Positions 60,738 through 64,000 of a DNA stretch of 64,000 nucleotides are shown here, one piece after another. The position numbers and the translations under genes were made by a program. The notes below the pieces were generated by a model. It was given only the letters and a program-made list of their open reading frames with translations. It searched no databases and was not told the DNA's origin. Source of the stretch: DATCMA01 sp036563645. Lineage in GTDB: Bacteria; Actinomycetota; Actinomycetes; Mycobacteriales; Micromonosporaceae. The DNA is taken from positions 62,001 to 126,000 of the forward strand of contig DATCMA010000054.1 in NCBI GenBank assembly GCA_036563645.1, in the 5' to 3' direction. Each line of letters starts with the position of its first letter. Position 1 is the stretch's first letter.

Positions 60738-61907
60738 GTGACGGAACTTCGCGCCGGTGCAGGCACCAGTGACAATCGCGACCCCGCCGAGGCGGGCCGG
60801 GCCGCGGCGGAGCAGGCGATGCGTGGGCTCGGCGGTGAACGACCCGCGCTGGTGTTCGTCTACGCGACCGCCCACTACGACCTCCCGGCGTTGCTCGCGG
60901 CCGTGCGGTCGGTGACCGGAGACGTTCCGCTGGTTGGAGCGAGCAGCAGTGGCCAGTTCGCCACTGGGCGCCTCATCGAGCCCGGACGTGGTATGGCGGT
61001 CATGGTGTTGAGCGCGGGGCCCTACCGTTTCGGCACGGCGGCGGTCACGGGGATGCGCGCCAACGCCTTCGAGGCGGGCCGGCGACTGGCGCGGGCGGCC
61101 AGGGCAGCGGTCGACCCGCGACCGGGGCGGCACAGCGCGATCGTGGTCTTATGCGACGGCCTCGCGGGGGACCCGCAAGCGCTCCTGAACGGGATCTACC
61201 AGGTCGCCGGTGCCGCGGTGCCGGTGGTGGGCGGTGCGGCGGCCACCGACCGGGAGCTGGATGAGACGTTCGTCTTCCACAATGGCGAGGTCTTGGGCGA
61301 CGGCGCGGTCGCGGTGTGGATCGAATCGCCACGCCCTCTGCGGGTGGTCTCGGCTCATGGGTGGCAGGCGCATGGGCTGCCAATGCTGGTCACCAAGGTT
61401 GACGGCCCGGTCGTGTACGAGATCGCCGGCCGGCCCGCGCGGGAGGTCTACCACGAGAACTTCCGATACGACGACCCCATGCTGGAGCTGCCGACCCCGC
61501 GGGCGGCCGGATACCACTCCGCGCACGCGTTCGGGTTGATCGAGCCGGACGGCACCCAGCTCATCCGGGGCGCCTACATCGACGACGAGGGTCTGATCCG
61601 CACCTTCGCCCCCCTGCCGCTCTACAGCGCGGTGCAGATCGTCACCTGTGAGCCCGATCAGCTCCTCGAGATCTGCGAACCCGTGGTCACCGAGGCGCTC
61701 GAGGTGGACAACCCACGCGTTCTCCTCGCGTTTAGCTGTGCGGCGCGGATGGACATTTTGCGCGAGCGGGCGGCGGAGGAGCCGATGCGGTTGCAGGCGG
61801 CCGCCGGGGACCTCCCGACCTTCGGCTTCTACACCTATGGAGAGTTCGCCCGCACGACCGGGGTGTCGGGCTACCACAACGCGACGTTGACCGCGGTCGC
61901 GCTCTGA
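60738..61907 (+). CDS. FIST N/C sensory domain protein
   Basis: 389 residues. FIST_N (RPALVFVYATAHYDLPALLA, VPLVGASSSGQFATGRLIEP, SAIVVLCDGLAGDPQALLNG, VPVVGGAAATDRELDETFVF) and FIST_C (REVYHENFRYDDPMLELPTP, DDEGLIRTFAPLPLYSAVQI, FGFYTYGEFARTTGVSGYHN). The domain pair is a small-molecule (probably amino-acid-like) sensor, often paired with GGDEF/EAL or chemotaxis proteins, as here. GTG 60738 with AAAGG upstream. The next gene starts 24 bases after the stop. Confidence 0.92.
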   Translation: MTELRAGAGTSDNRDPAEAGRAAAEQAMRGLGGERPALVFVYATAHYDLPALLAAVRSVTGDVPLVGASSSGQFATGRLIEPGRGMAVMVLSAGPYRFGTAAVTGMRANAFEAGRRLARAARAAVDPRPGRHSAIVVLCDGLAGDPQALLNGIYQVAGAAVPVVGGAAATDRELDETFVFHNGEVLGDGAVAVWIESPRPLRVVSAHGWQAHGLPMLVTKVDGPVVYEIAGRPAREVYHENFRYDDPMLELPTPRAAGYHSAHAFGLIEPDGTQLIRGAYIDDEGLIRTFAPLPLYSAVQIVTCEPDQLLEICEPVVTEALEVDNPRVLLAFSCAARMDILRERAAEEPMRLQAAAGDLPTFGFYTYGEFARTTGVSGYHNATLTAVAL

Positions 61908-61931
61908 CGGAGAGGGCATCGGTGGTCGGTG

Positions 61932-64000
61932 ATGGGCGCGACACGGGGGGATCGCCAGTCTGAGGTCGAGGAGCTGAAAGCGCAGCTCGCGGCCGCGGTG
62001 CAGGCGGTGAGCGAGGCGTATCGGCACAACGCCCGGCTGGTGCGGGTGTTGACGGTCCTGGGGCAGCCCTGCGGACCGGAGCAGCTCCTCGAACAGACCC
62101 TCATCGTGCTCTCTCAGGTCTTCGCCGCCGACGTCGTGGGGTTGGGGCGCGCGGTCGGCGACCGGCTGATGCTGTCGAGCTGTTGCGGGGTCCCGGAGAA
62201 CGACCTGGCGTACATCACGGGGTGGCCGCTGGCGGGCGCGGCGGCGGAGGCGCTGCGGCGGAACACCGCGGTGTCGCGGTACAACGAGAATCTTTCCTCT
62301 TACGACATTCCCGCGACGCTCGCGGGATTGGCGCTGCGCTGTGGCGTGTGGGTGCCGGTCTCCACCGGGCCGGATTTCGGCGACCAACTACTGTTCCTGT
62401 TCCGGCGCTCGGGAGAACCGTTCTCCCCGACGGAGCTTCAGGTGCTCGCCTCGGTCGCCGCCCGGCTGGGGTTGGCGGTGCAGGAGCGGGAACGCAGCGC
62501 CATGGTGGAACGCCTGGCCCGCTCGGGGCACCGGCTCAGCCGGCTCTTGGAGCGCCCCGCCCTGTTCGCCGAGGCGACTCGCTTGCTCGCCCAGCTCATC
62601 GACGCGGACGAGGTGCGGATCGTCACCGTTGACAACGGCGTCGCCGAGCTTCAGACCCCGGATGGGGCACCGCGAGGGGCGTCGGCGGGAGCGAACGGCG
62701 CTGACCCGCTTCCCCGGCGCGGTCCGGTGGACCGGCTGCCGGGGTGGGCCGAGGTGGCGCAGGGCGCGGCGTACCGGGGCACCGATCCCACCACGGACCG
62801 CGCGATGCTCGTCGTTCCGGTGATGCGGGACGGAACTCCCGTGGCCCTGCTGTACGCCTTCCGCGACGCGGCCCGGCCCTTCCTCGCCACGGCGGTGGAG
62901 GCCGCCGTCACCTTCGCCAACTACTTCGGCGCGGCGATCACGAACGCTGACCTGTATCGGGCGCTCCGCAGCAGCGAGGAGTCACTGCGTCTCATCACCG
63001 ACTCGATCAGCGACTTGGTTGCGGTGGTCGACTCGGCCGGACGCTTCGTGTACGCCTCCCCCTCGCACGAGCGGGAGCTGGCCCACGCGCCCGAGGCGCT
63101 GCTCGGCACCGTGGTGGTGGATCTCGTCCATCCCGCGCACCGGGATCGGTTTCGGCGAGCCCTCGCGGAGGTCGCGAGCGCGCCCACAGTGGAGTACCGG
63201 ATGCGCAGCGGCCACGGCACGTGGGTGTGGGTGGAGAGCGCGCTGCGGCCGGCGCCCGCGAACAACAACACGGTTGTGCTCTCCTCGCGCGTGATCGACA
63301 GCCGTAAGCAGCTGGAGCAGGAGTTGCTGCGGCGCGCCACCCACGACCCGTTGACGGGTTTGGCCAACCGAGTCCTCGTGAACCAGCGGCTCGACGAGGC
63401 GCTCGCCAGCTCGAACGGGCACTCGATCGGCCTGCTCTTCTGCGATCTGGACAAGTTCAAGGAGATCAACGATCGGCTCGGTCACGACGCGGGGGATGAG
63501 CTGCTGCTCCAGGTGGCGGACCGCCTGCGCCGCTGTATCCGCCCGGGTGACCTGCTCGCCCGGTTCGGCGGCGACGAGTTCGTCGTGGTGTTGGACCGCA
63601 TCCGGGACCTGGAGGAGGTCCGGGAGGTGGGGCAGCGTATCGTCCGCGCGCTCGAGGGCCGGCTCTCCCTCGGCGGTGAGCACGTCGAGATCTCGGTGAG
63701 CGTAGGCGGTGTCCTGGGCGTCCCCGGTCGGGCCACTCCGAGCTCCATGCTCCGGGACGCGGACGCGGCGATGTACGCGGCGAAGCAGACCGGGCCAGGG
63801 CTCGTCGAGGTCTTCGACGAGGTGGCCTCCACTCGGTCACTCGAGCGGTTGGAGCTTCGGTCGGACGTGGTCCGCGCGCTCGACCGCGACCAGTTCGTGG
63901 TGTACTACCAGCCGATTTTCGACCTCGGGACCGGGGTGATCCGCGGCTTCGAGGCGCTGCCGCGGTGGCGACATCCGCACCGCGGTGAGATCTCCCCTGA
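61932..64000 (+). CDS. GAF-GAF-PAS-GGDEF-EAL cyclic-di-GMP protein (3' end outside window)
   Basis: At least 689 residues; no stop before the window end. Order: coiled-coil start (EVEELKAQLAAAVQAVSEAY), GAF ~45-180, GAF ~210-340, PAS ~350-455 (SLRLITDSISDLVAVVDSAG), GGDEF domain with DPLTGLANRVLVNQRLDEAL, RFGGDEFVVVL near 546 and the inhibitory I-site RPGD five residues before it, then the start of an EAL domain (FVVYYQPIFDLGTGVIRGFE-ALPRWRHP). Both synthesis and hydrolysis of c-di-GMP are possible; EAL activity cannot be judged because most of it is missing. Probably cotranscribed with the FIST gene as a sensor-output pair. Confidence 0.92.
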   Translation, partial: MGATRGDRQSEVEELKAQLAAAVQAVSEAYRHNARLVRVLTVLGQPCGPEQLLEQTLIVLSQVFAADVVGLGRAVGDRLMLSSCCGVPENDLAYITGWPLAGAAAEALRRNTAVSRYNENLSSYDIPATLAGLALRCGVWVPVSTGPDFGDQLLFLFRRSGEPFSPTELQVLASVAARLGLAVQERERSAMVERLARSGHRLSRLLERPALFAEATRLLAQLIDADEVRIVTVDNGVAELQTPDGAPRGASAGANGADPLPRRGPVDRLPGWAEVAQGAAYRGTDPTTDRAMLVVPVMRDGTPVALLYAFRDAARPFLATAVEAAVTFANYFGAAITNADLYRALRSSEESLRLITDSISDLVAVVDSAGRFVYASPSHERELAHAPEALLGTVVVDLVHPAHRDRFRRALAEVASAPTVEYRMRSGHGTWVWVESALRPAPANNNTVVLSSRVIDSRKQLEQELLRRATHDPLTGLANRVLVNQRLDEALASSNGHSIGLLFCDLDKFKEINDRLGHDAGDELLLQVADRLRRCIRPGDLLARFGGDEFVVVLDRIRDLEEVREVGQRIVRALEGRLSLGGEHVEISVSVGGVLGVPGRATPSSMLRDADAAMYAAKQTGPGLVEVFDEVASTRSLERLELRSDVVRALDRDQFVVYYQPIFDLGTGVIRGFEALPRWRHPHRGEISP

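Overview
The window is about 70% G+C and carries densely packed genes with GTG/TTG/ATG starts and many 1-4 bp stop/start overlaps. Its lineage markers are SepH, RicT, the Ku/LigD-polymerase pair, futalosine-pathway menaquinone genes, an MFS-thymidylate kinase fusion and a ydaO-type riboswitch ahead of a secreted wall protein. All of this points to a Gram-positive, probably filamentous actinomycete (Streptomycetales/Streptosporangiales-like). Several gene orders (topA-tmk-holB; csp-mqnD-mqnB-MFS-DUF3027-DUF2530-purine permease-MarR-MFS; serC-citA-pdxH) match what I remember of Streptomyces chromosomes, so most of the window is core chromosome.

Layout. 1-6.9 kb: the 3' part of topA, a TetR regulator, a decayed gene, the MFS-Tmk fusion, holB and a gamma-glutamylcyclotransferase. 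7.0-8.5 kb: a tight three-gene set (YbaB-like plus two helical WXG/EspC-like proteins) resembling type VII secretion substrates. 8.6-13.3 kb: an LPXTG surface protein, ricT, a membrane phosphoesterase and tRNA-Thr(CGT). 13.4-17.8 kb: a polytopic membrane protein, then a lower-G+C patch with a 5'-truncated lamin-tail-domain gene, four 21-bp-spaced iterons, an AlbA_2/GHKL-ATPase/HTH gene and a perfect 32-bp tandem repeat. This patch is the most island-like part of the window.

18-25 kb: an SDR, Hsp20, a heptose-type group (GT9, GT2, bifunctional HldE) and the NHEJ pair ku/ligD-polymerase. 25.3-31.8 kb: XPB helicase, a lipoprotein L,D-transpeptidase, a small membrane protein, an Ssl2-like helicase-associated protein and a long cold-shock protein. 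31.7-40 kb: mqnD, mqnB (with a cluster of DnaA boxes between them), transporters and two small regulators or conserved proteins. 40-47.8 kb: thpR, sepH, serC, citA, pdxH, an aldose epimerase, a nitroreductase and a small conserved protein.

48.3-54 kb: an overlapping operon for export and assembly of a teichoic-acid-like polymer (ABC permease, ABC ATPase, CDP-alcohol phosphatidyltransferase, GT2-CDP-glycerophosphotransferase). 54.2-58.8 kb: a MalK/MsiK-like ATPase, a beta-phosphoglucomutase-like HAD enzyme and a GH65 phosphorylase (disaccharide catabolism). 58.9-64 kb: a c-di-AMP riboswitch-controlled secreted coiled-coil protein, divergent from a FIST sensor and a GAF-GAF-PAS-GGDEF-EAL protein cut by the window end, so two cyclic-dinucleotide signalling elements sit back to back.

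The least expected signals are the iterons that can pair with the ribosome-binding site of the AlbA_2 gene (15.9 kb), the DnaA-box cluster at the end of mqnB (32.65 kb), and two decayed genes (2.6-2.95 kb and 15.5-15.8 kb).
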